64,000 bases of DNA, from contig DDIN01000008.1 of NCBI GenBank assembly GCA_002338565.1, forward strand, positions 365,090 through 429,089, given 5' to 3'. The stretch comes from Hyphomonadaceae bacterium UBA1849. GTDB taxonomy: Bacteria; Pseudomonadota; Alphaproteobacteria; Caulobacterales; Hyphomonadaceae. Below the pieces are notes generated by a model. That model did no database searches, had not been told where the DNA came from, and was given only the letters and a program-made list of their open reading frames with translations. The position numbers were made by a program, and so were the translations under genes. Shown one piece after another: positions 51,013-59,686 of this stretch; the first letter of the stretch is position 1, and each line of letters opens with the position of its first letter.

Positions 51013-52335
51013 ATGTCAGCTGGTTACCAGGCCGAATACAAAGCGAAACTCTGCGCACCTGCAGACGCCGTGCGGTTTGCCCGCTCAGGCTCAAACATCT
51101 CCATGGGCATGGCACTCGGGGAGCCGCCTGCCCTGCTGGCCGCCCTCAATGAGAAGATCGTGGCTGGAAACCTCACTGATATCCGCCTCTGGTATTTCCA
51201 CTCAATGCCCGCCGCAGCGCAAACCCTGCTGCGCTATGACATGATGGACCATGTCCACCCGCACTGCATGTTCATGGGGCCGACAGAGCGCGCGCTCGCA
51301 GAACGCGGCGAGACCGAAGGACGAAAAGTTCTGAACTTTGTGCCTGTCGCCTTTTCCGATGCGCCGCGCCTTTTAAGCCAGCACGTGCAGCTCGACACCT
51401 TCATCGTCACCGTCTCCCCAATGGACAAGCACGGCTATTTCTCCTTCGGCACCAATAATGACTATGCGAGCACGGCCGCGCGCTCAGCCCGCCACACCGT
51501 AGTTGAGGTGAACGAGCATATGCCGCGCGTGCTCGGGGACTCCATGATCCATGTCTCCGAAATTGATGCCATCATAGAAAACCATGAGCCGCTATTTGAA
51601 GCCCCTGCTCGTGAGGCCTCAGCTGAAGAACGCCAGATTGGTGAGCTGATTGCCGATCTCGTGCCAGATGGCGCCTGCCTGCAAATGGGTATTGGCGCCC
51701 TGCCAAATGAGGTTTGCGGCCTTCTGAAAGACCGAACCGACCTCGGCATTCATACAGAGCTCTTATCACCTGGCATGGTCGATCTGATTGATTGCGGCGC
51801 TGTCACCAACCGCCGGAAGAACACATTTCCGGGCCGCACGGTCTTTACCTTCGCGCTCGGGAATAAGCGCATGTATGATCTGCTGGACGACAATCCGTCG
51901 ATCAACTCCCACCCGGTGAACATCGTCAATGACCCGCGCCATATCGCAAAGAATGACGGCGTGATCTCTATCAATGCGACACTGCAGGTGGACCTGTTTG
52001 GTGCATGCAACTCGGAAAACCTTGCCGGTCGGCAGTATTCAGGCTCTGGCGGCCAGCTCGATTTCGTCCGCGGCGCACGCGCCTCCAGGGGCGGGAAATC
52101 GATCATCGCCTGCACGTCGACCGCAAAACATGGCGCGGTGTCCCGCATCGTTCCGGAGCTCACAGGCCCCGTCACCACCCCACGGAATGATGTCGATACC
52201 GTCGTGACCGAATTCGGTGTAGCGCAGCTGATCGGTCTCTCCGGAGAAGAACGCGCCCGCGCCATGATTGCGCTCGCCCATCCCGATCACAGAGCAGAAC
52301 TGGAAGCTTCAGCCCGTAAAGCGCAGATCATCTGA
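51013..52335 (+). CDS. Acetyl-CoA hydrolase/transferase family protein (class I CoA-transferase)
   Basis: 440 residues from ATG 51013 (MSAGYQAEYKAKLCAPADA), which has GGAGG eight bases away; an ATG at 50977 has no site. CoA-transferase features: GIGALPNEV, the catalytic Glu in IHTELLSPGMVDLIDCGAVTN, and GSGGQLDFVRGARASRGGKSIIA with VTEFGVAQL at the end. It resembles 4-hydroxybutyrate CoA-transferase/acetyl-CoA hydrolase; the acyl acceptor cannot be told from sequence. Confidence 0.9.
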   Translation: MSAGYQAEYKAKLCAPADAVRFARSGSNISMGMALGEPPALLAALNEKIVAGNLTDIRLWYFHSMPAAAQTLLRYDMMDHVHPHCMFMGPTERALAERGETEGRKVLNFVPVAFSDAPRLLSQHVQLDTFIVTVSPMDKHGYFSFGTNNDYASTAARSARHTVVEVNEHMPRVLGDSMIHVSEIDAIIENHEPLFEAPAREASAEERQIGELIADLVPDGACLQMGIGALPNEVCGLLKDRTDLGIHTELLSPGMVDLIDCGAVTNRRKNTFPGRTVFTFALGNKRMYDLLDDNPSINSHPVNIVNDPRHIAKNDGVISINATLQVDLFGACNSENLAGRQYSGSGGQLDFVRGARASRGGKSIIACTSTAKHGAVSRIVPELTGPVTTPRNDVDTVVTEFGVAQLIGLSGEERARAMIALAHPDHRAELEASARKAQII

Positions 52336-52365
52336 AAAATGCGACAATCTGGCCGACTCTTTTGA

Positions 52366-52398
52366 TTGACATTCATTCGCAACTGGGGCTAGTTGCGA
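52366..52398 (+). promoter_or_regulatory. Fur-like box and inverted repeat upstream of bfd
   Basis: TTGACATTCATTCGCAAC (52366-52383) read on the minus strand is GTTGCGAATGAATGTCAA, similar to alphaproteobacterial Fur sites. TCGCAACT and AGTTGCGA form a perfect repeat at 52377-52398. TTGACA would be the -35 element, so repressor binding would block it. Confidence 0.45.
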
Positions 52399-52401
52399 CT
52401 C

Positions 52402-52608
52402 ATGATCATTTGCGTTTGTCATAATCTGAACGGCCGGAAGGTCGACGATGCCATCGATAACGGCGCTAAATCTCCAAAAGAGATTCAGGCCCATCATGGC
52501 AATAAGTTCCAGTGTGGTCGCTGCAAACCTGAAATGTGTGCGCGCCTTCGCGAGAAGACCGCTGAAACCGCGATGGAAAATGGTCTAGTTGCGAATGCAA
52601 TTGCCTAG
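52402..52608 (+). CDS. bfd: Bacterioferritin-associated ferredoxin
   Basis: 68 residues. C4, C6, C38 and C41 (CVCHN and CGRC) bind a [2Fe-2S] cluster as in Bfd/(2Fe-2S)-binding domain proteins. Bfd reduces ferric iron in bacterioferritin to release it; the bfr gene follows 101 bases later. ATG 52402 is preferred over the TTG at 52393, as MIICVCHN is the usual beginning. Probably iron-regulated. Confidence 0.92.
   Translation: MIICVCHNLNGRKVDDAIDNGAKSPKEIQAHHGNKFQCGRCKPEMCARLREKTAETAMENGLVANAIA
52588..52605 (+). promoter_or_regulatory. Second Fur-like box, upstream of bfr
   Basis: GTTGCGAATGCAATTGCC lies at the very end of bfd; the left half GTTGCGAATG is identical to the inverted left half of the box upstream of bfd. 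It suggests separate iron control of bfr. Confidence 0.35.
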
Positions 52609-52709
52609 CACTCTCAACCCATTGATTTTCTTAAAAAAATTGACCTGACAAGCCTTCCCGAGGCGGGTTTTGTTGTGGTATTCCTGAGTCCCAGAATAGG
52701 AGACTCATC

Positions 52710-53195
52710 ATGAAGGGCGACCCGAAGGTCATCGAATTTCTCAACAAGGCTCTCAAAAACGAGCTGACGGCAATCAATCAGTATTTCCTCCATTCACGCA
52801 TGCTGAGTGACTGGGGCGTGACCAAGCTCGGCAAGAAAGAGTACGAAGAATCTATCGAGGAGATGAATCACGCCGACTGGCTGATCGAGCGCATTCTCTT
52901 CCTTGGCGGCCTGCCAAATCTTCAGGATCTCGGAAAGCTCATGATCGGTGAAACGGTCGAGGAAATCCTCGAATGCGATCTGAAGCTCGAGCACAACGCG
53001 ATTCCGCTTCTGCGTGATGCGATTGAACATTGCGAAAGCGTTCGCGACTATGTCTCCCGCGAGCTGTTCTGCAAAATCCTCGACAATGAAGAAGAACATG
53101 TCGACTTCATCGAGACCCAGTTCGACCTGATCAAGCGCACAGGCATTCAGAACTATATCCAGCTGAATTCAACTGCTGTGACAGACGGCGAATAA
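52710..53195 (+). CDS. bfr: Bacterioferritin
   Basis: 161 residues. Ferroxidase ligands E18 (NELTAINQYF), E51 and H54 (EEMNHAD), a Glu near 94 and EEEHVDF near 127-130 are present; M52 is the heme ligand. It stores iron in a 24-mer shell. The ribosome site AATAGGAGAC precedes ATG 52710. It works with Bfd encoded upstream. Confidence 0.95.
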   Translation: MKGDPKVIEFLNKALKNELTAINQYFLHSRMLSDWGVTKLGKKEYEESIEEMNHADWLIERILFLGGLPNLQDLGKLMIGETVEEILECDLKLEHNAIPLLRDAIEHCESVRDYVSRELFCKILDNEEEHVDFIETQFDLIKRTGIQNYIQLNSTAVTDGE

Positions 53196-53221
53196 GTCTG
53201 GCCCGAAACTTGCTCCCCAAT

Positions 53222-53265
53222 GCCCGATTGCCCTGATTTGCGACACCCACATCAGGGCAGCGGGC
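53222..53265. other. Two-step hairpin between bfr and a lipoprotein gene
   Basis: GCCCTGAT (53230-53237) pairs with ATCAGGGC (53251-53258), with an outer GCCCG/CGGGC pair. No T-run follows. It may protect the bfr mRNA or act as a weak terminator. Confidence 0.45.
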
Positions 53266-53287
53266 TGAAGTTTATGAGGAGTTCGGT

Positions 53288-54160
53288 GTGAAACGTCTGA
53301 TTTTTGTCTCTGCGCTGTTATCACTAGCAGCATGTCAAACCGTTCCAGCGGGCATGACCGAAACGCCTGCGACGCCTCCTGTCATCGAGCAAGAACCGAG
53401 CACACCCGCCCCTGAGACTGCTGAAACGCCCGCAGCAGACACGCTGGCCCTGCTTCGCGCTCAGGCAGCGGAACTCCAGCTTGAAGCCGAAGCCCTCAAC
53501 GCCGACCTCGCCGAACTCAACGATGCGCTCGCCGGAATGGCTGATGCCCGTAAAGAGCTTGTCGATGCAGCGGCCGGTACGGACAACGAAGCTGAACTGG
53601 AACAGGCTGAGACCGCGATCGAACAGATCGATACAAGCGTCGCTGCCATTCAGGTGGAAAAGCGCGCCGTCATCGCCGAAATCGAAGAAACAACGTCCCG
53701 CGCTGACACACTTCTTGCAGAAGCGGACGAGCTGGAAACCCGCCTGGCAGAAGCTGCAGCCAACGACGAGGAAGTTGTTACATTCGTTGTTATGGAAGAC
53801 CAGATCCGGTCTGACGAAACGCCAGCGCCAACAGCAACACCAGCCTCCACCCAGCGCGATCGCCGCACGCTTCTGGACTATTCCGACTCAGCACTCATCT
53901 GGTCGCTTCTGTCGGACCAGCTGCGTAATGATGATGTCGCCATTATGGGCATCGTATCCGGCGCCCGGTCTTATTGCGGGCTGAACTGGCAGCAAGGTTT
54001 CGCGCAGTTTATCCAGATTGCGGCCCAAAACGGTTGGGATGTGAGCGCCATTGCCGAAGAACATGGTCGCTTTATGGGCGGCGCGCGCCGCTCGCTTCAG
54101 GAAGCTGACTATCAGTGTAATGCAAACGACCTGCAGACACTGGAAGCGATCTATCCATAA
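53288..54160 (+). CDS. Lipoprotein with coiled-coil middle region, unrecognised
   Basis: 290 residues with GTG start 53288 and GAGGAG upstream. A lipobox (LLSLAAC) at C16 is followed by a Pro/Thr/Glu-rich linker (about 20-50), an Ala/Glu/Leu coiled coil (50-155), another Thr/Pro/Ala linker and a C-terminal domain of about 100 residues with YCGLNWQQGFAQFIQIAAQNGWDVSAIAEEHG. Probably periplasmic. I do not recognise the C-terminal domain. Confidence 0.75.
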   Translation: MKRLIFVSALLSLAACQTVPAGMTETPATPPVIEQEPSTPAPETAETPAADTLALLRAQAAELQLEAEALNADLAELNDALAGMADARKELVDAAAGTDNEAELEQAETAIEQIDTSVAAIQVEKRAVIAEIEETTSRADTLLAEADELETRLAEAAANDEEVVTFVVMEDQIRSDETPAPTATPASTQRDRRTLLDYSDSALIWSLLSDQLRNDDVAIMGIVSGARSYCGLNWQQGFAQFIQIAAQNGWDVSAIAEEHGRFMGGARRSLQEADYQCNANDLQTLEAIYP

Positions 54161-54184
54161 GCGTTAGCACACCAGAACACAGAT

Positions 54185-54211
54185 ACGCCGGCCTCAGCGC
54201 CGGCGTTTTTT
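54185..54211 (+). terminator. Rho-independent terminator of the lipoprotein gene
   Basis: ACGCCGGC (54185-54192), six-base loop, GCCGGCGT (54199-54206) then TTTTT. It sits 25 bases after the lipoprotein stop. Confidence 0.9.
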
Positions 54212-54218
54212 GTCTAGA

Positions 54219-54995
54219 TCAGGCCGGTTTGCGCGCGACCACCATATAATTGATGTCGGTATCGCCCGAGAGTGACCAGCTATCGCCAAGCGGATTATAG
54301 CTGACACCTTGCGCCGGTTCGCACTCAAGTCCTGCCGCCTCAAGCCAGTCTGTGATCTGCTCGGGCTTCAAAAATTTCTGATAGTCGTGCGTGCCGCGTG
54401 GCAGCCAGCCGAGAATGTATTCTGCACCAACAACTGCCAGCGCGAGCGCTTTGGCGGTTTTGTTCAGCGTCGCGACCACCGTCATCCCCCCCGGGCGCAC
54501 AAGACCACAGCAATCTCTCAGATAGGTCTCAGGATCGGCGACATGCTCAATGACTTCCATATTGAGCACCACGTCAAACGGCGGCTCGTCCGATGCGAGC
54601 AGCGCTTCCGCCGTGCCAGCGCGAAAATCAATCTCCAAACCTTGCGATTTCGCATGCACGCTGGCCGTCTTTATGTTGTTCTCAGACGCATCCACCGCCG
54701 TCACCTGAGCGCCAAGTCTAGCCATTGGCTCGCTGATCAGACCACCGCCGCAGCCAATATCAAGAAGACGCAAGCCTTCAAGCGGACGAATAGCGCGCGG
54801 ATCAAGTCCGAACTGGGAAACGATTGTCTCTCGCAAAAAAGTGAGGCGAACCGGATTAAATTTATGAAGCGGCCGAAAATTTCCCTTTGGATCCCACCAT
54901 TCACTCGCTATGCGGGAGAATTTAGAGACTTCTTCCGGATCAATGCTGGGAGAAGACAGCCCTTCAGGAGCTTCATTCAAAGAATTCTTCGACAT
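54219..54995 (-). CDS. ubiG: 3-demethylubiquinol 3-O-methyltransferase
   Basis: 258 residues from ATG 54995 with GGAG upstream; 55019 is an earlier in-frame start without a site. UbiG landmarks: SEWWDPKGNFRPLHKFNPVRL, LLDIGCGGGLISEPMARLGAQVTAVD and NMEVIEHVADPETYL, GWLPRGTHDYQKFLKP. It performs both O-methylation steps in ubiquinone synthesis. It is divergent from lysC, an order common in alphaproteobacteria. Confidence 0.95.
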   Translation of the reverse strand: MSKNSLNEAPEGLSSPSIDPEEVSKFSRIASEWWDPKGNFRPLHKFNPVRLTFLRETIVSQFGLDPRAIRPLEGLRLLDIGCGGGLISEPMARLGAQVTAVDASENNIKTASVHAKSQGLEIDFRAGTAEALLASDEPPFDVVLNMEVIEHVADPETYLRDCCGLVRPGGMTVVATLNKTAKALALAVVGAEYILGWLPRGTHDYQKFLKPEQITDWLEAAGLECEPAQGVSYNPLGDSWSLSGDTDINYMVVARKPA

Positions 54996-55088
54996 TTTTA
55001 ATCTCCGCATTTGCGCCAAACCCGTTCACCTCCTACAAGGTGCGGGAAGTTCAGTCCAAGATAAAAGTAGCAGTATCGAATTACGCCG

Positions 55089-56342
55089 ATGTCACCCATT
55101 GTCATGAAGTTTGGCGGCACGTCCGTCGCTGATCTCGAACGTATCAACCATGTCGCTGATCTGGTTGCAAAACAGGCCGAAACCAGCCCGGGCGGCGTTG
55201 CGGTTATTGTGTCTGCCATGGCTGGCCAGACAAACCATCTCGTGTCTCTGGCAACGGGGGCTGCAGGCGCAGGCGTTGTTGGCGAGAATTTCGACGACGA
55301 ATATGATGTCATCGTATCTTCTGGCGAGCAGGTTACATCCGGCCTTCTGGCTCTGGCTCTGCGCAAGCGCGGCCTGAAAGCCCGCTCATGGCTCGGTTGG
55401 CAAATGCCAATGCTGACGAACGACATTCACGGCAAAGCGCGTATTCGCGATATTGACGGCGAAGCGTTCTCTCAGGCTGTCGGATCCGGCGAGATTGCTG
55501 TCGTTGCTGGTTTTCAGGGGCGCACCAAGGAAGATCGTATCACGACGCTTGGCCGTGGTGGCTCGGATACTTCGGCTGTTGCGGTTGCGGCTGCACTCCA
55601 TGCCGAGCGCTGTGACATCTATACTGACGTGGACGGCGTCTACACGACTGACCCGCGCATCGTGCCCAAAGCACAGCGCATTGAGAAAATTTCCTACGAA
55701 GAAATGCTGGAAATGGCGTCTCTCGGCGCGAAGGTTCTTCAGACCCGCTCCGTTGAGATGGCTATGAACCACCGGGTTCCTATCCGTGTGCTTTCCAGCT
55801 TTGCCGAAGTCGGCGCAGATAATTCAGGTACACTCGTTTGTGATGAGGATGAGATAATGGAAAAACAGGTTGTCAGCGGCATCGCCTATAGCCGCGATGA
55901 AGCAAAGATCAGCCTGCTCGGCGTGTCCAACCACCCAGGTATTGCTGCCGATATCTTCTCACGTCTGGCTGAAGCCAACGTCAATGTGGACATGATCGTT
56001 CAGGCTGACGCGCGTGGCCCGGAACAGGCAAACATGGTCTTCACCTGCACAGAACGTGACTCCGAGCTGGCAATTTCTGTGCTGCAGGACGCAAAATCGA
56101 AGATTGGCTTCGAATCTATCGTTGTTGACCGTGATGTTGCCAAAGTTTCTGTCATTGGTGTCGGTATGCGTAGTCACACCGGGGTAGCGAAGACGATGTT
56201 TGACGCTCTGTCTGCCAAAGGCATCAACATTCAGGTCATTTCGACATCTGAAATCAAAATCTCGGTTCTGATCGACTCATCATACACCGAGCTCGCTGTT
56301 CGTGCCCTGCACACAGCATACGGGCTCGATGCCGAGAGCTGA
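55089..56342 (+). CDS. lysC: Aspartate kinase
   Basis: 417 residues. KFGGTSVADLERI starts the kinase domain, with GRGGSDTSAVAVAAAL and DVDGVYTTDPRI; two ACT domains fill residues 265-415 (SNHPGIAADIFSRLAEANVNVDMIVQ, GVGMRSHTGVAKTMFDALSAKGINIQVISTSEIKISVLID). It makes aspartyl phosphate for lysine, threonine and methionine, and the ACT domains give feedback control. ptsP follows by 20 bases. Confidence 0.97.
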   Translation: MSPIVMKFGGTSVADLERINHVADLVAKQAETSPGGVAVIVSAMAGQTNHLVSLATGAAGAGVVGENFDDEYDVIVSSGEQVTSGLLALALRKRGLKARSWLGWQMPMLTNDIHGKARIRDIDGEAFSQAVGSGEIAVVAGFQGRTKEDRITTLGRGGSDTSAVAVAAALHAERCDIYTDVDGVYTTDPRIVPKAQRIEKISYEEMLEMASLGAKVLQTRSVEMAMNHRVPIRVLSSFAEVGADNSGTLVCDEDEIMEKQVVSGIAYSRDEAKISLLGVSNHPGIAADIFSRLAEANVNVDMIVQADARGPEQANMVFTCTERDSELAISVLQDAKSKIGFESIVVDRDVAKVSVIGVGMRSHTGVAKTMFDALSAKGINIQVISTSEIKISVLIDSSYTELAVRALHTAYGLDAES

Positions 56343-56362
56343 GGACAAAACTTTAAGAGCTG

Positions 56363-58645
56363 ATGGCCCCACCTGACCGGCCTTCTCGCCCGATAGGCGC
56401 TGTTGCCCCGCGCATTCTTATGACGCGGCTCAGGTCTCTTATGGCAGAAGGTCGTAGTCTCGATGGCCGTCTGGCGGGCGTTGTTGACCTCATTGCCCGC
56501 TCTTTTGTCGCCGATGTTTGCTCGATTTACCTCAGGCTGGAAAATGGCGACTTTGAACTCGTCGCCACTGAAGGTCTGAAACAGGAAGCGATCAAGCGCA
56601 CGCGTCTGGCGCGCAATGAAGGCCTGATCGGTCTTGTTTCGCAGCAGGCCCGCCCACAAAACATTCAGGACGCGCCGCACCACCCGCGCTTCTCATATCG
56701 TCCCGAAACGGGCGAGGACCCGTTCACATCCTTCCTTGGTGTTCCAATTCTGCGCTTTGGCCGCGTTATCGGCGTGCTTGCCGTGCAGAACGTCGTACGC
56801 CGTGTGTATGACGAGGAAGATGTCGAAACCCTGCAAACAATCGCGATGGTTCTGGCAGAAGTCGTCACAACCGAATCCAAAAGCGGCTCTGAGGAGCTGG
56901 CAGACGTCGCCGTTCGTCCGAACCGCCCTCAGGAGCTGATCGGTCGCTCGCTGAGTGATGGTCTGGCAATGGGCGCCGTTCACCTACACGACCCTGTTGT
57001 CGCCCCAGCGCAATTCTTCGCCAAAGACATCGGGCACGAAGAAGAGCGTCTTAAAACCGCGCTCGAACAGCTGCGCAGCTTTGTCGATTCCATGATGGTC
57101 CAGCATGTCTCGCCGCTGGGCGGGGAAAGCCGGGACATTCTCGAAACCTACCGCATGCTGGCCTATGACCCATCTTGGGCCGCACGCCTTCTGGATGCTG
57201 TATCTTCGGGCCTGTCTGCTGAAGCTGCCGTCGACCGGGCCCGCCGTGAGCACCGCGCCCGCCTTGAAAGCGCAACGGACAGCTATCTGCGCGACCGGCT
57301 TCACGACCTTGAAGACCTCGACAACCGCCTGCTGCGTCTGCTTGCAGGCCATGAAGGCAGCGTGGCCAGCCCTGATCTCGATGGCAAAATTCTTGTCGCC
57401 CGACGCCTCGGACCGGCAGATCTTCTGGAATATCGAAACGCGGGTCTGCGCGCGATTGTTCTGGAAGACGAAAGCACGACCTCGCACGCCGTTATCGTAG
57501 CCCGGGCGCTCGGTCTGCCCCTCGTTGGCGGCGTCGATCGCATTATGGCAGTCGTCGAGAATGGCGATGACGCGATTGTCGATGGCGATACCGGCCATGT
57601 TCATATCCGCCCGGAATCAGACCTCGTTGCGGTGTATCGCGACCGGCTCCTTATGCGTAGCCAGCGTCTCGCTGAGTTTGCGGCTATTCGCGACCTGAAA
57701 GCGGTTACGCAGGACGGCGTCCACATCGAGCTGATGATGAATGCGGGACTGTCCATCGACGTCGATAATCTGGATGCATCCGGCGCTGAAGGCATTGGCT
57801 TGTTCCGGACCGAATTCCAGTTCCTCGTCTCTGAAACCCTGCCAACGCGCATGGAGCAGCAGGAATTCTACGGCCGCGTCTTCGAGACCGCTGGTGATCG
57901 CCCTGTCCTCTTCCGCACGCTGGACCTTGGAGGCGACAAGCTGATGCATGGCGCGCGGTCTACTGGCGAAGAAAACCCGGCGCTCGGCTGGCGCTCTTTG
58001 CGTCTCGCGCTCGACAAGAAGGGCCTGTTCCGCAGGCAGCTTCGCGCGCTCTGCCGCGCTGCTGACGGCAAAACGCTTTCGGTCATGTTCCCGCTTGTGA
58101 CCACGCTGGACGAATACCGCGCAGCGAAGAACATGCTTGAGCAGGAATTCGACCGCGCCAAACGCCGTGGTGAGAGCTATCCGTCTGACCTGCAAGTCGG
58201 CGCGATGATCGAGACGCCCGCTTTCGCGCTCAGCTTCCATGAGCTGAAAGGCGAGATCGACTTTCTGTCCATCGGCACGAACGATCTGCACCAGTACTTC
58301 TTCGCAGTTGATCGCGATAACCGAATGCTGTCTGACCGCTATCCGATCCTTAACAAGACATTCCTGCTCTTCCTGAAGGATATCTGCGCGCGCGCAAACG
58401 CATGTAATGTTCCAGTATCCATTTGCGGCGAAGCGGCCGGAAATCCGTTAATGGCGTTAGTGTTCAGTTTACTTGGCTTCAGACGCCTATCTATGCCTGT
58501 TTCAGGGGTCGGTCCCGTTAAAAGAGCGATCCGCCGCGTAAACCTTTCGCAGATAGGGTTAAAATTTGAGGCAATATTAGAAAAACAAACCTCAGATATG
58601 GAAAAGGATTTGTTAAATCTATTGCAGGAGTATGTTCAGGTGTGA
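56363..58645 (+). CDS. ptsP: Nitrogen-PTS enzyme I (PEP-protein phosphotransferase with GAF domain)
   Basis: 760 residues. An N-terminal GAF domain (about 25-170) precedes the EI region; the phospho-His is in TTSHAVIVARALGLPLVGG, and PEP-binding GTNDLHQYFFAVDR and EGIGLFRTEFQFL are present. EINtr phosphorylates NPr and then EIIANtr; it links nitrogen or alarmone state to regulation, including lysC's neighbours in this order. It is downstream of lysC in the same direction, as in many alphaproteobacteria. Confidence 0.95.
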   Translation: MAPPDRPSRPIGAVAPRILMTRLRSLMAEGRSLDGRLAGVVDLIARSFVADVCSIYLRLENGDFELVATEGLKQEAIKRTRLARNEGLIGLVSQQARPQNIQDAPHHPRFSYRPETGEDPFTSFLGVPILRFGRVIGVLAVQNVVRRVYDEEDVETLQTIAMVLAEVVTTESKSGSEELADVAVRPNRPQELIGRSLSDGLAMGAVHLHDPVVAPAQFFAKDIGHEEERLKTALEQLRSFVDSMMVQHVSPLGGESRDILETYRMLAYDPSWAARLLDAVSSGLSAEAAVDRARREHRARLESATDSYLRDRLHDLEDLDNRLLRLLAGHEGSVASPDLDGKILVARRLGPADLLEYRNAGLRAIVLEDESTTSHAVIVARALGLPLVGGVDRIMAVVENGDDAIVDGDTGHVHIRPESDLVAVYRDRLLMRSQRLAEFAAIRDLKAVTQDGVHIELMMNAGLSIDVDNLDASGAEGIGLFRTEFQFLVSETLPTRMEQQEFYGRVFETAGDRPVLFRTLDLGGDKLMHGARSTGEENPALGWRSLRLALDKKGLFRRQLRALCRAADGKTLSVMFPLVTTLDEYRAAKNMLEQEFDRAKRRGESYPSDLQVGAMIETPAFALSFHELKGEIDFLSIGTNDLHQYFFAVDRDNRMLSDRYPILNKTFLLFLKDICARANACNVPVSICGEAAGNPLMALVFSLLGFRRLSMPVSGVGPVKRAIRRVNLSQIGLKFEAILEKQTSDMEKDLLNLLQEYVQV

Positions 58646-58731
58646 AATCCTACTTGAACACTCGATTTTTAACGTTTTAATCTAAAAAACGAGCGTACAG
58701 TAAAAACAAGCTCTGGAAGGCGGGCAGTTCC

Positions 58732-59628
58732 ATGGCAAGGGCAGTAGAAAATAAAACCTCGGACAACGAGGCAGACGCGTTGGGAAAGTCGGAGAAAACG
58801 AACTCCGTGACAGCTAAAGCACCTCATCTACAACTCGTAGACGGGCCGGTTGACCCCAATGCACGAATTGGCGAGCGCATGCGTGCAGCGCGCCTCTCAC
58901 TCGGACTCGAAGTTGACGATGTGTCTCGCAAACTCCGCCTGCGGCGCGACTACATCACAGCGATTGAAGCCATGCAGGTGAACCGCCTGCCAAAGGGCTT
59001 CGTCAATCCTTACATTCGTGACTATGCCCGTGCCATCGGCATGTGCCAGAACGAATGCGTCGAGCAGTTCAACTCTCAATGCGGCGCGCTTGCCCAGGCA
59101 GCGCCGGAACAGGTTGTCGTTCGCAAAGATAACAGCCACCGAAATGCGTTCATTCTGAAGGCGGGCCTCGCCGTTCTCGGCGTTGTCGTCGCCGGTGGTC
59201 TCGCATTCGCGGGCTATAAGTTCATCACCACGCCGGCTGAAACCGAAATGGTGGCGCCAGCGCCAACCATCGCAATCACCAGCCCGTATAATGACGGCTC
59301 CCGTCTGCCTGTGACCGCGTCTCCGGCGCTGAGCGCAGCGATGAATGCCTTCAATCTGGAAATTCGCGCAGACCGCCGCGCATGGATCGAGATCCGCGGC
59401 GCTGATGGCACTCTGTTCGTTGATCGTCAGCTGTCTCGCGGTGAAGTCTACAATCTGCGCGTAGGTGCAGGCTGGACCCTGACGACGCAGGATGCGGGTG
59501 CATTCTCATGGGTGGTAGACGGCGAAGTCGTCAGCCCTGTCGGCATTGCAGACCAGCCGCTCTACACCATGGATATCGACAATGCGGCAAGCGCGCTGCG
59601 CGACGAGATCGAGGAAAACGCCTACTAG
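58732..59628 (+). CDS. RodZ-like helix-turn-helix membrane protein
   Basis: 298 residues. The cytosolic HTH (about 45-115, IGERMRAARLSLGLEVDDVSRKLRLRRDYITAIEAMQVNRLPKGFVNPYIRDYARAIG) is of the RodZ type; a membrane helix (AGLAVLGVVVAGGLAFAGYKF, about 147-167) and a C-terminal beta domain (DUF4115; LEIRADRRAWIEIRGADGTLFVDRQLSRGEVYNL) follow. RodZ ties MreB to the membrane in rod-shaped cells. The ispG neighbour nearby fits the usual rodZ-ispG linkage. Confidence 0.88.
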   Translation: MARAVENKTSDNEADALGKSEKTNSVTAKAPHLQLVDGPVDPNARIGERMRAARLSLGLEVDDVSRKLRLRRDYITAIEAMQVNRLPKGFVNPYIRDYARAIGMCQNECVEQFNSQCGALAQAAPEQVVVRKDNSHRNAFILKAGLAVLGVVVAGGLAFAGYKFITTPAETEMVAPAPTIAITSPYNDGSRLPVTASPALSAAMNAFNLEIRADRRAWIEIRGADGTLFVDRQLSRGEVYNLRVGAGWTLTTQDAGAFSWVVDGEVVSPVGIADQPLYTMDIDNAASALRDEIEENAY

Positions 59629-59652
59629 GCCATCCATCACTCGCAAGAATTC

Positions 59653-59684
59653 AAAAACCCGGATCAGACGATCCGGGTTTTTCT
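59653..59684. terminator. Bidirectional terminator between rodZ-like gene and aminotransferase
   Basis: AAAAACCCGGATC (59653-59665), AGAC loop, complement (59670-59682) ending in TTTTT. Both strands show T-runs, so it serves the two convergent genes. Confidence 0.92.
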
Positions 59685-59686
59685 GC

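Noticed and set aside
58655..58700. TTAACGTTTTAA upstream of the rodZ-like gene as a CtrA site
   Set aside because: The spacing between TTAA halves is four bases rather than seven.
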